Source of the DNA: Anthoceros angustus
Taxonomy: Eukaryota; Streptophyta; Anthocerotopsida; Anthocerotales; Anthocerotaceae
Reading direction: 5' to 3'
NCBI GenBank assembly: GCA_010909165.1
Contig: VJWM01000135.1
Location: 496,001-560,000 of the forward strand
Length of the DNA stretch: 64,000 nucleotides
The notes beneath the pieces are model-generated. The model did not search any database. It was not told the origin of the DNA and saw only the letters and a program-made list of their open reading frames with translations. Shown in pieces: positions 12,241 to 25,559 of the stretch (position 1 is its first letter; the number at the start of each line of letters is the position of its first letter). The translations under genes and the position numbers were made by a program.

Positions 12241-14830
12241 CCTCTTCATCCAGAGAAACATGTATAATGCAAGAATCAATGGTAGGAAGCCACATATATA
12301 GACATGTATAGTGGTCTGCGTGAACACCAAGGAAGCAGGTTGAAACACGTGCCACCTCTCACCGATGGTAGGCACGTCGGATGTATTTACGATCCTACTT
12401 TTCCTTGGCCTTCGAACAAATGATATTTATGCACTGCACAACATGCTCGCCCTTTTCCAAGACACGAAGAAGAGACGCTGCAGTGACGAAGGATGGACCC
12501 TTTTCCATCCAGGCAAACATCTACAATCCAAGTATCAATGGCTAGGTAGGCCACATATATGACAAGTACAGTGGTCCCGTCTGTCGAAGCCCAAGGAAAC
12601 AGGTTAAATCACGTGCCACTTCGCACCCGATGGTAGGCAAATCTATTTATAATCATACTTCTCCTTGGCCTTCGAACAAATGATAATTATGCGAACAACA
12701 TACTGCCCTTTTTTGATTTCAGTATTTTCAATATATATTAGACCTATATATGTGTCATAATCAGTCGAACATGCATCACGATGTACATAGATTGATTGTG
12801 CCATGACGGAGCATGTAGGTAGACATGTTCACACACATCGCATGTCAAGCATGCAACATGACATGCATACCATGTGCATGCCATCAATGGGCAATGAACA
12901 TGTTAGATTGGTCCAAAGGCCAAGGACTTTTCTCCGACATATAAGCGGCGGGGAGGGATAGGCACTGATGTGCACAGGAATCCATGGTTGGGCAGCCACA
13001 TATAGGAAAAACCCACAGGGTCTATGTATAATCCTACTTCTCCTTGGCCTTGAATAAATAATGTATGTCCACCAACACCATGCTCGCCTTTTCCTTGGGT
13101 TATGATTTTAGGTATTTCTATACTGTGAGACCCATATATGTGTCATAGTCCTGCCATAGAATGCATGTCAACCGTCCATCATGCATAAAGACCATCGGGT
13201 GGCATGGTGTTCACATCGACTTGGTGAGGTTTCCTTGGTTAGTGATTGACCTACCCATAAGTGTCTCAGGCGCGTAGAGAAAAACACGATGGATGACAAG
13301 ATGGATTCGCAAATTGCCTAAAATGCCTTAAATTCATCAAATGCAAAAACTGCGTAAAATAGCCATGCATTATGGGAGACAAGTGCAGTTGATGGAGTGA
13401 TGCAGAATGGAGGCATGGCAGTTGGATGCGGTATGAGACGCTGCCCACACGGTGCCCACACGTTGCCCACACTATGCAGCACGAGACGCTGCCCACACGG
13501 TGCCCACACGTTGCCCACACTATGGAGCACGAAGTTGAATGTGCAGTTGGGCAGAGAATGACCTGCAATCTAACACAGTGCACTTGCTGTTCGAACTACA
13601 CGATTGACAATGGGAATAAAGCATGAGGGTGCATAATCGTTATATATAGACATGAACAATGGTCCCTTGTGTCGCAGCGAGCAAAGGAAAAGGTCAAATC
13701 AAGTTGGTTGCATGATGCTCCCACCGGATCCCATATGTCACAAGGAGAAAGAAGGGAAGTTCTTTGGGGAGTATGTATGCCTCTTCATCCAGAAACATGT
13801 ATAATGCAAGAATCAATGGCTAGAAGGCCACATATAGACATGTATAGTGGTCCTGTCCTGAACACCAAGGAAGCAGGTTGAAACACGTGCCACCTCTCAC
13901 CGATGGTAGGCACGTCGGATGTATTTACGATCCTACTTTTCCTTGGCCTTGAACAAATGATATTTATGCCGCATGCTCGCCTTTTCCAAGACACGAAGAA
14001 GACTGCGGTGAAGGATGGACCCTTTTCCATCCAGGTATCTACAATCCAAGTATCAATGGCTAGGTAGGCCACATATAGACATGTATAGTGGTCCGTCTCA
14101 GCCCAGCAGGTTAAATCACGTGCCACCTCTCACCGATGGTAAACCGCAAATCTATTTATAATCATACTTCTCCTTGGCCTTGAACAAATGATAATTATGC
14201 CGAACATATAGCCTTTTCCTTGGGTTTTGATTTTTTATTTTCAATATATATTAGACCTATATATGTGTCATAATCTGTAGAACATGCATCACGATGTACA
14301 TAGATTGATTGTGCCATGACGGAGCATGTAGGTAGACATGTTCACACATCGCATGTCAAGCATGCAACATGACATGCATACCATGTGCATGCCATCAATG
14401 GGCAATGAACATGTTAGATTGGTCCAAAGGCCAAGGACTTTTCTCCGACATATAAGCGGCGGGGAGGGATAGGCAATCTGGTGTACAGGAATCCATGGTT
14501 GGGCAGCCACATATATAGGAAAAACCCACAGGGTCTATGTATAATCCTACTTCTCCTTGGCCTTCGAATAAATAATGTATATGTCCACCAACACCATGCT
14601 CGCCCTTTTCCTTGGGTTATGATTTTTAGGTATTTTCTGTATACATTCGCAGACCCATATATGTGTCATAGTCATGTTCCATAGTACCGTGTCAACCGTC
14701 CATCATGCATAAAGACCATCGGGTGGGTGGCATGGTGTTCACATCAGGACTTGGTGAGGTTTACTTGGTTAGTGATTGACCTACCATAAGTGTCTGCAGA
14801 AAAACACAGCGCATGGGCCAGATGGAGTCA
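12100..14830. repeat. second-order direct duplication, about 1.5-kb period
   Basis: The order of blocks at 12,120-13,290 is repeated at 13,640-14,820: the tail of the 453-bp unit, then ggtaggcacgtcggatgta (12,367 and 13,906), then the catgtcaagcatgcaacatg block (12,840 and 14,353), then ggtttccttggttagtgatt or a near match (13,226 and 14,758). This is a higher-order repeat embedding the smaller dispersed family in reverse orientation relative to 2.7-3.8 kb. No gene is seen. Confidence 0.8.
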
Positions 14831-15159
14831 TGCAAAATGAAATATGGTAGGTTGACCGTCAAAGTGTACGGGGTTTGGTGCATGGAAATGAAATCAGGCT
14901 GAAAGTGGGTGGGGACACCGCGCCTGCAAAACGCAAGCTCATTTCATTACTGCCAAATATTCATGCAGCGGTTTTCATGAAATGACTGGCGGGCATACCC
15001 GTTTGGTCAAATGGTTGACAAACACGGGGTTTGTAGCCCACAATTCCCTTCAGGAAAGAAAGGAGTTCGCATCCCATCATCCAGCGGTTGCATGTGAACA
15101 ATGTTTCTCCGACTTTATGGAGTCGGGCGGAAAGGAGCGAAGGCAGGTACCGGCGGCGT
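14831..15159. other. spacer, no feature recognised
   Basis: Transition into a G-rich block. No convincing open frame or repeat was found. Confidence 0.4.
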
Positions 15160-18100
15160 TGGGAGGGGGGGTAGGGAACGCCTCGGAGGATGCATCCCAG
15201 GTTGGATGCGTGTCGCGCATCCCACTAGTTCGAGGATAGGTGGCGGGGAGCGAGGACCGAGCCGGTGGGTTTTGAAATAGGATTTGGGTTGGGCAGGACG
15301 GGCCACAGCGTGGTTCTGCCGATCCAATCGAGAAGGAATAGGGTAGGAGGCGGCCGCGGGTGGGTGGAAGGAAGCAGTGCGCATTAGTTAGGTGGAAGGA
15401 AGCGCGGCTGGTGGCGGGTAGGTGCAAAAGGGTGCCGTGTGCCGGAGGATGATGAGGAACCCAAGATCGTGGCGGCCATGAGCGGAGGCGGCGGCCCAGT
15501 GGGTTGGTGAACGGGTGTTGCTTGAAGAGGAAGGCTGGACAGCAGTAGGTAGCTCCACATCGTAGATGACTGGAATCACGGTGCGATGCGCATGTTTGCG
15601 GTCTGGCGGCAAGCCGCGGGCGGCCCAGTGGGTTGGTCCGAACGCGGGTGGCGGTTGCAATTGAAGAGGAAGGCTGGACAGCGTAGGTAGCTCCCATCTC
15701 GTAGATGACCGCAAATCACGGTGACCGATGCGCATGTTGCGGTCTGGCGGCAAGCGCACGGCGGGGGCGCGTGCAAGGCGGCGGGAGGAATGGGAGATGC
15801 AAAGCTCGCGAGTACATTCTGCGTGGCCTATGGTTCCCATCAACTATTGGGAGCTGTCCGAGTTCTTGGCATTTGTGGAGGACCATCAAAGCGGTGTCTG
15901 CGCATGGAGGGCTATCGAGAAACTTGCCGCCCTCGACTGCCGGCGAGGGGCGGACGGATGGAGTGGCGGTGGACAAATTCTGCGAGGTCTTACCGGTGGT
16001 GGAGTGCCATATTTTCATGCACCAAGTGTTCGTTGGCGCCGTCGGAATGGAAGAGGTACGGAAAGGGCCGCGCGTGGCGACCTTAGGATTTGGTTTTCCA
16101 GTGCACGCATCAAGTGCCACGACCTTGTGGAGAGGTGGCCTAATAGGTATTATGAATTGGTTGATTTAAATGCGGTATGGAGAAATGGAATGGAAGACAA
16201 GAATGGAGGCGTTGTTCGAGGATATCAACCGCGACGGAGAACCATGTTATGGCGTACTTGGCGGGGATGCGAGTGCGGGCGGTGGAACCAAGTGCCGTGA
16301 AGGCACAAAATGTAAGGGTGGTTGCGGTTGGGAATGGCGTGATGGTGCGAGCACGGGCTTATGATGACGTCCAAGCGTGCCGACAAGCTTAGGTACCATA
16401 GGTTCCGCTGGGGTTCATGTAATTCGTTGGAACTGCGGATGGAGTGGCGGTTGCGGGCGGGCTGCTGCACGGCAGCGCGTCGATAGGTGCAAGGGTCGGC
16501 AACGCGCGTGCCTGAGGATGATGAGGAACCCAAGATCGTGGCGGCCATGAGCGGAGGCGGCGGCCCAGTGGGTTAGTCCGAACCTGGCGGTTGCAATTGA
16601 AGAGGCTGGACAAGTGAGGTAGCTCCACATGTAGATGACCGCAAATTCACGGTGACCGCATGCGCATGTTTGCGGTCTGGCGCAGCGAAGGCGGGCGGCG
16701 GCGGGGCGGAGGAGTGGGAGATGCAAAGCTCGGTACATTCTGCGTGGCCTATGGTTCCCATCAACTATTGGGAGCTGTCCGAGTTCTTGGCATTTGTGGA
16801 GGACCATCAAAGCCGGTCTGCGCATGGAGGGCTATCGAGAAACTTGCCGCCCTCGACACCTGCCGTGAGGGCGGACGGATGGAGTGGCGGTGGACAAATT
16901 CTGCGAGGTCTTACCGGGGTGGAGTGCCACATTTTCATGCACCAAGTGTTCGGCGTTGGCCCGTCGGAATGGAAGAGGTACGGAAGGTGCCGAGGGCTTA
17001 GGATTTGGTTTTCCAGTGCACGCATCAAGTGCCCGACCTTGTGGAGAGGTGGCCTAATGAGGTATTGGTCGATTTTCGTGCGGTATGGAGAAATGGAATG
17101 GAATGAAACAAGAATGGAGCGTTGTTCGAGGATATCAACCGTGACGGAGAACCATGTTATGGCGTACTTGGCGAGGATGCGAGTGCGGTGGAAAGAACCA
17201 AGTGCGGCCGTGAAGGCAAAAAAATGTAAGGGTGGTTGCGGTTGGGAATGGCGTGATGGTGCGAGCACGGGCTTATGATGAGCGTCCAACAGCATTGCCG
17301 TGCTTAGGTACCATAGGTTCCGTCATGCGGTTCATGTAATTCGTTGGAACTGCGGATGATTGATTTCGGCTGCGAGGCGGCGGCGGCGGCGGCCGCACGT
17401 CGATGTGCGCGCTAAGTTGCGGATCGTTGTAAGGAGTGCGATGCGTGCGCGATGCGCATTCAATGTTCTGAAAATGCACGTTGTGAAATTTGAGTAGTAC
17501 ATGGCATACGCACCGATGCGGATCGGAACACGTGCGCGATGCGCGATGGCATCAATGTTTCACGAAAATGCGTTGTGAAATTTGAGTGTGCGGTACATCG
17601 CTGGACGCCCGGAAGTGCGATGACTCACATGTTGGCATATACTGCGGCGTTGCAGACGGCGGGGATGATGGGAGGCGGAGTAAAGGCGTCGATGGGGATC
17701 TCGACGATCCGAGGCGCGCAGTGGACCTATGATTCCGTGCGCATGATGTGCGTTGGCGGGGAAGGGCGGGGGTAGGGAACGCCTCGGAGGATGCATCCCA
17801 CCGTTCGATACGTCGGCCTCCCACTAGTTCGGATGCGGTGGGCGGCGGGAGGAGGAGGCGGCGGCCCAGTGGGTTTTGAAATAGGATTCTGGGGTTAGGC
17901 GGCGGGGTGCCCAGCGGTGTTGCCGTCCCAATCCGTGCGAGAAGGAATAGGGTAGGAGGCGGCGGGTGGGCTGGAAGGAAAGCAGTGCGCATTAGTTAGG
18001 TGGAAGGGCGGCGGTGGCGGGTAGGTGCAAAAGGGTCGCCGCGCGCGCCGTGCAGAGGATGAGGAACCCAAGATCGTGGCGGCCATGAGCGGAGGCGGCG

Positions 18101-19320
18101 GCGGCCCAGTGGGTTGGTGTGAACTCAGTGGCGGTTGCAATTGAAGGTGGCAACGGTAGTGGTAGCTCCCATCTTGTAGATGATGGCGGAATCACGGTGC
18201 GATGCGCATGTTTGCGGTCTGTGGCAAGCGGCCGAAGGGCGGGGGTAGGAGGCGGCGGGGAGGGTGGGAGATGCAAAGCTCGGCAGTACATTCTGCGTGG
18301 CCTATGGTTCCCATCAACTATTGGGGCTGTCCGAGTTCTTGGCATTTGTGGAGGACCATCAAAGCCGTGTCTGCGCATGGAGGGCTATCGAGAGAAACTT
18401 GCCGCCCTCGACTGCCGGCGAGGCGGACGGATGGAGTGGCGGTGGACAAATTCTGCGAGAGGTCTTACCGGTGGTGGAGTGCCATATTTTCATGCACCAA
18501 GTGTTCACGGTTGGCCGCCGTCGGAATGGAAGAGGTACGGAAAGGGGAGCTGCGAGCTGGGCGACCTTAGGATTTGGTTTTCCAGTGCACGCATCAAGTG
18601 CCCGACCTTGTGGAGAGGTGGCCTATGAGGTATTATGAATTGGTTGATTTAAATGCGGTATGGAGAAATGGAATGGAATGAAGAATGGGCGTTGTTCGAG
18701 GATATCAACCGTGACGGAGAACCATGTTATGGCGTACTTGGCGAGGATCACGAGTGCGAGGCGGTGGAAGAGAACCAAGTGCCGTGAAGGCACAAAATGT
18801 AAGGGTGGTTGCGGTTGGGAATGGGAGTGATGGTGCGAGCACGGGCTTATGATGAGCGTGCAGCCGACAAGGTGAGGTTGATCGGCATGTAATTCGTTGG
18901 AACTGCGGATGCGAGATGCGAGGGTTGCGGCGGGCTGCTGCGATTGCGGCCTGCCGCCGTCGATAGGTGCAGCGCCTCGAGTTGCGGATCGTTGTAAGGA
19001 GTGCGATGCGTGCGCGATGCGCATTCAATGTTCTGAAAATGCGTTGTGAAATTTGAGTATGCGGCGAGCATATCGCTGTTGCACCGCGGCGGATCGTTGT
19101 AAGGAGTGCGATGCGTGCGCGGCGATCACGCACGTTGTTACTGCGGTAGCAGCATCATCTACCGCCATCGGAAGTGCGATGACTCACATGTTGGCATATA
19201 CTGCGGCGGCGGCGTGCGCGATGGGAGGAGGCGGAGTAAAGGCGGCGTCGGTGGGGATCTCGACGATCCGAGGCGCGTGGACCTATGATTCCGTGCACAA
19301 TGAAAGCATGCCATGATGGT
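15160..19320. repeat. G-rich complex tandem array, about 1.0-1.6 kb units
   Basis: Three copies of a module containing ttctgcgtggcctatggttc (about 15,817, 16,737 and 18,289), cattttcatgcaccaagtgt or a near match (about 16,011, 16,930 and 18,487) and ggttgcggttgggaatgg. A second module with cctcggaggatgcatccca and gatcgttgtaaggagtgcg alternates with it (about 15,180, 17,420-17,800 and 18,985-19,300). Copies are broken by frequent short indels. Short stretches look codon-like but no frame survives across copies. Confidence 0.75.
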
Positions 19321-21250
19321 GCGTTGAGCGGGAGGCGGTGGAGGAGGAGGCGGCGGCAGGCGCGCAGGAAGGAGCAATCGCGAGGAAAGAGGAGGAGGGA
19401 GGTGGGAGGGCGCCATGGACATCCGTGCGTCGTCCGAGCGGAAGGTGGAGTGGCGGCTGCGGCGTTGGCGGGATCACCCGGGCGCACCACCTTGGGAGGC
19501 GTTTGGGCGTCGATCGTGCGGATGTGCACCAAGTGGAGACAAAGGAGGTCGGCTGCGCGATCGCATCTGCGTCGGTCACCCATGAATTCTCAAACCTCGC
19601 TATTGATTGCGGTGGATTGCACCAGGCGTTTTCCATTGCCCACCATGCTTGGTTACGGCTTTCCGAAGGGCGTCTGACTCGCCGCCCGCCCAGCGTACAA
19701 GCGGTGCTATGTGGCCTCACTAGAAATGTAAGCATTGCGCATCTGGGAGCCTCCAAGCCTTGTGTGTTTGCGGTGAGTATGATCCATTCGAGTTGCGGCC
19801 CGGAGAGGCGTGGGCGATGGGCGTCGTCACGCGGCGATCATGCGGCGAGGTGGATGGCGCGCCGCCGGGCCGGTAGTGGGAGAAGTGGAGGAGGAGGCGG
19901 CGGCGATCATGCGGCGGCCGACATGAGGTTGAGCGGGATGTGGGGCTTGGAGCACGGTTTTGGTATGGCCGTCCGAAGCCGTCCTCGCCGGAAGGCGCTC
20001 CATGCGAAGAGGACGGCGGATGCCGGACGGTGGCGGGAGGCCGTGGGCGGCGGTGGCTCGGAATCTCGGCGGCCGTGGGCCGGTGTGGGAGTGGGAGAGC
20101 CCGGCAAATGCACTCCACGACTCGCATGTGCGAGGCGTACAGCCTGGGGAGGCGAGAAATGTGTACGCTGGTCCGGGAAATGGGTACTCATGGTATTGGA
20201 GGTTCGGGATTGTCCATGCACAAAGATTTCATTTTGCTGTGGAGAAGGCAGTTGTGGCCCACAGAGAAGTGGGTTGGAGGTGGAGGAGGAGGGGCGCGCG
20301 GGGAAGGGAGCAATCGCGAGGAAAGAGGGAGGAGGCGAGGTGGAGGCCATGGACATCCGTTGCGATCGTCCGAGCGGAAGGTGGAGTCAAGGTGCCTCGT
20401 GGGCGGTGGCGAGATCACCGGCGCGACCACCGTGGGAGGCGTTGTGGGCGTCGATCGTGCGGATGTGCACCGGAAGTGGAGACAAAGGAGGTCGGCCCCG
20501 CGCGATCGCATCTGCGTCGGTCACCCATGAATTCTCAAACCTGTTGATTGCGGTGGATTGCACCAGGCGTTTTCCATTGCCCACGACCATGCTTGGTTAC
20601 GGCTTTCCGAAGGAGGCGTCTGACTCGCCTGGCACCAAGCGGTACAAGCGGTGCTATGTGGCCTCCCGCTGCGAAATGTAAGCATTGCGCGGTCGGCATC
20701 GTGGGAGCCTCACAAGGCTTGTGTGTTTGCAGTGAGTATGATCCATTCGATTTTGGCCACGGAGGCGTGGGCGGTGGGCGCATCGTCCTTGAGCACGGCG
20801 ATCATGCGGCGAGTGCAACCGTCCGCCGGGCCGGGGCAGTATGATGGGAGAAGTGGAGCAGGCGGCGGCGACATGCGGCAATGTTGCGGCCGACATGAGG
20901 TTGAGCGGGATGTGGGGCTTGGAGCACGGTTTTGGTATGGCCGTCCGAAGGAGCCGCCGTCCTCGCCGGAAGGCGCTCCATGCGAAGAGGGAGGAGGCGG
21001 TGGCGGGGAGGCCGTGGGCGGCGGTGGCTCGGAATCTCGGCCGGCCGTGGGCCGGTGTGGGAGTGGAGGCCGGCAAATGCACTCCACGGACTCATGTGCG
21101 AGGCGTACAGCCTGGGGAGGTCGAAATGTGAGTCTGTTGCTGGTCAGGAAATGGGTCCTCATGGTATTGGAGGTTGCGGATTGTCGCCATGCACAAAGAT
21201 TTCCATTTGTGGGAAGGCAGTTGTGGCCCACAGAGAAGTGGGTTGGAGGT
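19321..21250. repeat. about 960-bp tandem pair
   Basis: Units at 19,330-20,290 and 20,290-21,250 share gcaccaggcgttttccattg (about 19,620 and 20,560), ggagcacggttttggtatgg (about 19,950 and 20,920) and gtattggaggttcggga or near matches (about 20,190 and 21,160). A third partial copy of the right part lies at about 22,050-22,330. No conserved frame was identified. Confidence 0.75.
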
Positions 21251-23130
21251 GGGTGAAGGTGCCTCGGTGGGCGGTGTCATGCGCATGGGGCCGCGGAATC
21301 TTTGGAGCAGCAAAGAATTGGCATGGCACGTTGGTGCCGTTGTGGATGCAATTCGCGACCGATTGCAATCTGCGTGCGACCATCGAGATAGGAGCCGGTG
21401 ACCATGCTCTGTGAGAAGTCAATGGAGGCTTACGTGGGAGTTCTGATCCGAAGGACGCCTTTTCGGCAATCACCGTCGTTCGAAAGTGGAGGCGGTTGGA
21501 TGGCACCCTATGGTCGCGGTGGAGGGAATGATAGCGATGGATGTTACGCAATCGGAGAAGTGGAGTTGGAAGCTAGTGGTGAGGCGGTTGGGCGGAATGG
21601 GACCGGCGTCACATGTGGACGGGCCGCGGCATTGGAATATGCATGAGGCTCGTTTCGGCGGTGGGACATTGAGCATCCTCCCGAGGAGTTGGATCAACAC
21701 AATTTTTGTGGGCGCGTTCATTGCCGTTAAAGTCACGGAGCATTTCATATGTTACTTGGACTTGAAGCGAGCGAAGAGGGAGTATTCCAAACCGGAAGCA
21801 TGTGACACGATCATCGGGGCATGCCACACAATGGGGGTCGCACGGGATACGCCACGATAGCTGGAAGATCCCATGCCTTTTGTTTGCAGGGCCGTCGTGG
21901 AACCCTGCGCATTGAGGTAAGGCGAGGTTACATCGTTTGCGGGTTTGCCGCGCCGGCGGCACGAAGAATGAAGGCGGGGAGCGGGCCATCGACATTTGTC
22001 GGGGTAGAACATGCATGGAGCGAGGAAGTGTGTATGCATGCGGCGAGGCGCCCATGCGAAGAGGGAGGAGGCGGTGGAGGAGGCGGTGGCGGGGAGGCCG
22101 TGGGCGGTGGCTCGGAATCTCCGACGCGGGAGTGTGGGAGTGGGAGAGTCGGCAAATGCACTCCACGACTCATGTGCGGAGCGCAGGCAACCGGGAGGTC
22201 GAAATGTGAGCACGCTGGTCCGGGAAATGGGTACTCATGGTATTGGAGGTTCGATTGTCCGCCATGCACAAAGATTTCATTTTCGCCTGGAGAAGATGAC
22301 AGGGCCCACGCCACCGAGAAGTGGGTTGAGAGTCAAGGTGCCTCGGTGGGCGGCCGCCATGAACGCATTAATGGAACGCGCTAAAGAATTGGCATGGCAC
22401 GTTGGTGCCGTTGTGGATGCACCAAGACCAGGATTGCAATGCACGACCATCGAGATAGGAACGCCAGTGACCATGCTCGTGAGAAGTCAATGGAGGCTTC
22501 GTGGGAGTTTACGGCCAGAGAAGGACGCCTTTTTCGCAATCACCGCTGCTCGAAAGTGGAGGAGAGCAGTTGGATGGCACCCTATGGTCGCAGTGGAGGG
22601 AATGATAGCGATGGATGTCCCGCAATCGGAGAAGTGGAGTTGGAAGCTAGTGGGCGGTTGGGCGGAATGGGACCGGCGTCACATGTGCTGGACCGGGCCA
22701 CAAAGCGGCATGGAATATGCGTGAGGCTCGCTTTCTTGGGACATTGAGCATCCTCCAGTGGAGTTGGATCAACACAATTTTTGTGGGCGCCGCTCATTGC
22801 CGCTCAGGTACAACAGAGAGCATTTCATTTGTTACTTGGACTTGAAGCGAGCGAAGAGGGAGTATTCCAAACACGGAAGCATGTGACCGATCATCGTGGC
22901 ATGCCACACAATGGGGGTCGACGGATACGCCCGATAGTGGAAGATCCCATGCCTTTTGTTTGCACCGAGGACCGCCGTGGAACCGCGCATTGAGGTAAGG
23001 CGCAGTGTCGCCGTTTGCGGGTTAAGCCAAGCACAAGAATGAATTCGGGAGAGGAGGCCATCGACATTTGTCGGGGTAGAACATGTGCATGGAGCGAGTG
23101 TGTATGCAACGGCCGTGAAGCGCCCATTCT
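21251..23130. repeat. about 1,070-bp tandem pair
   Basis: ggcatggcacgttggtgccg (about 21,319 and 22,390), cggagaagtggagttggaag (about 21,553 and 22,627), catttgttacttggacttga or a near match (about 21,745 and 22,827) and atgccacacaatgggggtcg (about 21,820 and 22,900) recur with 1,070-1,080 bp spacing. The copies are indel-diverged. Confidence 0.8.
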
Positions 23131-23810
23131 AGATTGTTCACAGACGGCGTGTGTGGTGCGTCTTGTTGGTTTGGAAGTGTTCGTGGAGTGCATGTGGCGC
23201 ACTTCAAACAATGAATCAAGCGGATACCAAAAGTGGCGTGATAGCTACGGGCGCTTTCGACGAACTTCTGCGATCTACCTCTGCGATCTGCGGTGTGCAA
23301 ACCCCGCCCCAAGCGCTTCACGGACCGTCCGTGGAACACAAATCGGAGTAATAATGCTGATCGAGTCCGCTGTCTGAAACCCTTGGCTGCGGACATGCCA
23401 TTACTCGGGCGGAAAGTGTTAGGGAGGATCGAAATCGGTATGCACGAGAGGTGCATTTGGGGTTTGAGCGGGAGGAAGGCGCATGGGCAGGAAAAAGCGC
23501 TCCATGGGAAGTAGGCGGTGAGGTGGAGGTGTTGAGGCCACCAGTCTCCACCTTGGCCATCACGTGGGGCAAAAAGCAGTGAAGGGTGCCCATGGGCCGG
23601 GCCGGCCTTCCGAGCGGGCGGAAGAAGGAGGAAGATGGTGGGCGGTGCGCCCGGCCAGGCTCATCAAGAGGTCATGGCGGAAGCCCATCATCATCGGACG
23701 GTGAAAACTTGAGGCAATTCTCGTGCGAGGCAGTGGGGATGAGGGCTGGAAGGTGGAGATGAAGGGATGCATAGGAGCGGCGGGGTCTTGCCCCACCGCA
23801 TAAGCTGTAT
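23131..23810. other. G-rich spacer, no feature recognised
   Basis: Single-copy within the window as far as I can tell. No domain is recognised in any frame. Confidence 0.35.
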
Positions 23811-24117
23811 GATTTGGCGGTGCGGCACTTGCAGCGGGGAGACCATTGAAAGGCCTACCAAGCGGAGCTAGGCTGCAGCTTGAGCACGGTGACGAGGCTC
23901 CTGCATCGGCACACGGCATGGCGCGGGGTGTATGGGAGGTTGTCCGTGGAGGAGGTGTGCCGCGGTGCCACGCACACACCCATCACCCGGCAGCGTGAAC
24001 GCTTAAATGCGAGGCGGGCTGGCTGGATGGAATCGAAATCCCAAGGAGGCGGTCACGGGCGCTGCGTTTGATGCGGCCGGAGCACATGGCACGGCAGTCG
24101 GCGATGCGCATCCGCGT

Positions 24118-24480
24118 CGATACCTGCGACACCCATGTACATGTGGCATATGGATTGTAAGTGCGTGATGCGGGGCATGCGATGTTCGCGAGTTGGCGTT
24201 GCGGGGAAGAAGTGATTGCGAGTTGTGGCGCAATCGGTGCGGTGCACATGGTTGCCTGTCGCGACTTATGACAAGATGTACCAATTCTACTTGAGTGCAT
24301 GGGGCCATAGATGGGGCAACCCATTCGTCCCACAGTTGGTCTGGAGGATAACAAGCGGGCAGCGATTTTCAACGCCTATGTGGAAGCGGTGAGGAAGTTT
24401 GGGCATCGCGGGTTCGGTCGGACTACGCGAGCACAACGATAAGCGGATATGAACGGCGAGGCCAAGGGCACATGGAAGCA
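24118..24480 (+). pseudogene. integrase core remnant, copy 1
   Basis: Contains the same WHMD-equivalent (tgtggcatatggattg) and the YDKMYQFY segment. Further single-frame breaks follow, so the GAIDG and RSDY pieces fall into different frames. It is homologous to the best copy at 25,560-26,040. Confidence 0.55.
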
Positions 24481-24869
24481 ACTTCATGCCCCTCTACTGT
24501 GAGTAAAAGTTTGGGAGTCTGCGTTTTCCTTATGCTGCGGTGGTGAAGTCGATGAATGCGGGATTATTGCGGAGGATTGAGCATTTGGCGGTGCGGCACT
24601 TGGCGGGAGACCATTGAAAGGCCTACCGGCGGAGCTGGGCTGCGGCTTGAGCAGTGGCGAGGCTCCACACGCCGGCTGGCATGGCAGCGGTGTATGGGAG
24701 GTTGTCCGTGGAGGAGGTGTGCCGCGATTGCCACGCACACCCACGCAGCGTGAAGGGAATACGATTCGCGGCGGGCTGGCTGGATGGAATCGAAATCCCA
24801 AGGAGGCGGTCACGGGCGCTGCGTTTGATGCGGCCGGAGCACATACGGCAGTCGGCGATGCGCATCCGC

Positions 24870-25240
24870 GTCGATACCTGCGACACCCATGTACATGTGG
24901 CATATGGATTGTAAGTGCGTGATGCGGGGCATGCGATGTTCGCGAGTTGGCGTTGCGGGGAAGAAGTGATTGCGAGTTGTGGCGCAATCGGTGGGTGCAC
25001 ATGGTTGCCTGTCGCGACTTATGACAAGATGTACCAATTCTACTTGAGTGCATGGGGCCATAGATGGGGCAACCCATTCGTCCCACAGTTGGTCTGGAGG
25101 ATAACAAGCGGGCAGCGATTTTCAACGCCTATGTGGAAGCGGTGAGGAAGTTTGGGCATCGCGGGTTCGGTCGGACTACGCGAGCACAACGATAAGCGGA
25201 TATGAACCGAGCGAGGCCAAGGGCACATGGAAGCAACTTC
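24870..25240 (+). pseudogene. integrase core remnant, copy 2
   Basis: Nearly the same sequence as copy 1 through tatgacaagatgtaccaatt and ttcaacgcctatgtgg. It has its own small gaps, including cgagcgagg where copy 1 has cggcgagg. Confidence 0.55.
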
Positions 25241-25559
25241 ATGCCCCTCTACTGTGAGTAAAAGTTTGGGAGTCTGCGTTTTCCTTATGCTGCGGTGGTG
25301 AAGTCGATGAATGCGGGATTATTGCGGAGGATTGAGCATTTGGCGGTGCGGCACTTGGCGGGAGACCATTGAAAGGCCTACCGGCGGAGCTGGGCTGCGG
25401 CTTGAGCAGTGGCGAGGCTCCACACGCCGGCTGGCATGGCAGCGGTGTATGGGAGGTTGTCCGTGGAGGAGGTGTGCCGCGATTGCCACGCACACCCATC
25501 ACCCGGCAGCGTGAAGGGAATACGATTCGCGGCGGGCTGGCTGGATGGAATCGAAATCC

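Noticed and set aside
19338-20681. A 447-codon + frame and overlapping shadows
   Set aside because: The frame spans the junction of two tandem units and reads the same repeated DNA in different frames; composition is Arg/Gly-biased with no domain.
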